This document shows, in pieces, positions 17,176 to 17,358 of a DNA stretch of 17,358 nucleotides. Within the stretch, counting starts at the first letter, position 1. Each line of letters opens with the position of its first letter. The stretch is taken from assembly GCA_910592005.1 (NCBI GenBank), contig CAJVPP010001888.1, positions 1 to 17,358 of the forward strand, given 5' to 3'. The DNA comes from Funneliformis mosseae. Lineage: Eukaryota > Glomeromycota > Glomeromycetes > Glomerales > Glomeraceae. The notes beneath the pieces were generated by a model. It saw only the letters and a program-made list of their open reading frames with translations, had not been told where the DNA came from and did not search any database. The position numbers and the translations under genes are program-made.

Positions 17176-17358
17176 TAGCTAATATTTTAGGGGGTGGGGG
17201 TAGCAGGGGATCTTAGATTACACATAAACTTATAAATCACGTGATAAATGTAATATTTTATTTTATTAATACTATATATCAATATCAATACAAATATAGT
17301 TAGACCTCATCAATAAAGTGTTGTAATCAATACAAATATAGTTACGCAACCCGATCTT
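17176..17358. other. Unassigned A+T-rich end with 19-bp direct repeat
   Basis: Holds a G-rich patch (17192-17212) and a perfect 19-bp direct repeat, ATCAATACAAATATAGTTA at 17284-17302 and 17326-17344. No gene recognised. A copy of the B target repeat, expected at the LINE 5' end if the element is full length, is not visible here. Confidence 0.5.

Noticed and set aside
17192..17212. Possible G-quadruplex (GGGGGTGGGGGTAGCAGGGG)
   Set aside because: Only three separate G-runs of three or more are present, so the usual four-run pattern is not met.
1..17358. CRISPR array, rRNA genes or bacterial operons
   Set aside because: No regularly spaced repeats with unique spacers, no rRNA-like sequence and no bacterial gene arrangement were seen; the 11-bp repeats are contiguous, without spacers.

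Overview
The window looks like transposon-filled nuclear DNA of an early-diverging fungus. A Rhizophagus-like arbuscular mycorrhizal fungus (Glomeromycotina) is the best guess. That rests on high A+T, the mixture of element types, a spliceosomal intron inside a transposase, and resemblance from memory of several decayed reading frames to protein families common in Rhizophagus; no search was run. I see no intact gene: almost every recognisable coding stretch is interrupted by stops and 1-base frameshifts. Many stops fit G:C to A:T transitions (Gln to TAA/TAG, Arg to TGA, Trp to TGA/TAG).

Layout. (1) 1-248: A+T-rich spacer. (2) About 249-6525: relic of a mobile or virus-like element. On the minus strand it has an integrase remnant, a packaging-type ATPase, a coiled-coil/membrane protein whose end overlaps the ATPase start, and a long Gag-like polyprotein with zinc knuckle and protease-like tail. 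A plus-strand frame with a Cys/His motif starts opposite the coiled-coil gene. The intergenic region between them carries two arrays of 11-bp direct repeats. (3) 6553-8331: two head-to-tail SINE-like units of about 840 bp on the minus strand, with pol III A/B-box-like heads and A-tails, separated and flanked by three copies of one 28-29 bp sequence. (4) 8330-13232 and 17048-about 17175: one minus-strand LINE (endonuclease, reverse transcriptase, RNase H), split in two by (5) a MULE DNA transposon at 13233-17047 with 29-bp terminal inverted repeats, a plus-strand transposase pseudogene and about 860 bp of non-coding 3' DNA. (6) 17176-17358: unassigned A+T-rich DNA with a short direct repeat.

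History inferred from nesting: SINE insertions and then the LINE used the same target sequence, and the MULE later landed in the LINE endonuclease region. The least familiar parts are the first element, which puts Gag-like, integrase and A32-like packaging ATPase remnants side by side with iteron-like repeats, and the serial SINE-SINE-LINE insertions at one site.
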